From Prolixibacteraceae bacterium (GTDB lineage Bacteria > Bacteroidota > Bacteroidia > Bacteroidales > Prolixibacteraceae): 5,925 nt of DNA. The DNA is taken from assembly GCA_014380255.1 (NCBI GenBank), contig JACMKG010000004.1, positions 1 to 5,925 of the forward strand. The letters are read 5' to 3'. A program made the translations under genes and the position numbers. Below are positions 5,855 to 5,925 of the stretch, piece by piece. How positions within the stretch are numbered: the first letter of the stretch is position 1; each line of letters begins with the position of its first letter. The notes beneath the pieces were generated by a model. It saw only the letters and a list, made by a program, of their open reading frames with translations, had not been told where the DNA came from and did no database searches.

Positions 5855-5925
5855 ATGGTAAAGATTATTTCTTCAGAAATACTGGATGAGTTAACTCAGA
5901 AAGCAGCCTCCTCTTCACGCAAGCG
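5855..5925 (+). CDS. Probable WbuC-family cupin-fold metalloprotein, 3'-truncated by window edge
   Basis: An ATG at 5855-5857, 2 nt after the upstream stop, opens a frame that runs 23 codons to the window edge without a stop. The visible N-terminus (MVKIISSEILDELTQKAASS, then SRK) resembles the start of WbuC-type cupin proteins, where an I-S-x-x-x-L-D-E-L-T-x-x-A pattern and a basic SxRKR segment precede a metal-binding cupin barrel. The metal-binding histidines would lie past the edge, so the assignment rests on a short stretch and on remembered family sequence. The tight spacing argues for an operon with the DUF4870 gene. If the identification is wrong, it is still a plausible real gene start because of the spacing and the open frame. 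Confidence 0.55.
   Translation, partial: MVKIISSEILDELTQKAASSSRK

Overview
The window looks like chromosomal housekeeping DNA from a member of the Bacteroidota, most likely Bacteroidales or a near relative. The protein sequences have a Bacteroidota flavour. Almost no start codon has a Shine-Dalgarno sequence; starts sit in A/T-rich leaders instead. The only promoter-like words match the Bacteroidota -7 consensus TAnnTTTG. The species cannot be named from this sequence.

Positions 1-2936 hold the 3' part of the classical alpha operon on the + strand: rpsM (S13, 5' end cut off), rpsK (S11), rpsD (S4), rpoA (RNA polymerase alpha) and rplQ (L17). Gaps are only 6-20 nt, and the operon ends in a strong A/T-flanked hairpin that should terminate transcription from both sides. 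All five genes look intact apart from the truncated rpsM. L17 carries a long Lys/Ala-rich C-terminal tail.

Positions 2937-3541 hold a 70-nt patch of 8-bp-period repeats in two opposed orientations. It is followed by a minus-strand gene for a stand-alone CheY-like receiver protein that most plausibly starts at a GTG, and then by a short divergent intergenic region with candidate promoter elements for the next gene.

Positions 3542-5443 hold ettA, a two-domain ABC-F ATPase that acts on the ribosomal E site. Its stop codon is followed within 10 nt by a roughly 142-nt imperfect palindrome built partly from 7-bp tandem units, and then by a clear intrinsic terminator. Positions 5499-5925 hold a small DUF4870/Tic20-like membrane protein and, 2 nt later, the start of a probable WbuC-family cupin gene cut by the window edge.

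The theme is transcription and translation machinery (ribosomal proteins, RNA polymerase alpha, a ribosome-associated ATPase). I see no defence system, mobile gene cluster or clearly new multi-gene system. The least ordinary content is in the two intergenic repeat elements, which share a plan: short-period tandem units facing each other around a unique centre. The orphan response regulator is the other item worth a second look.
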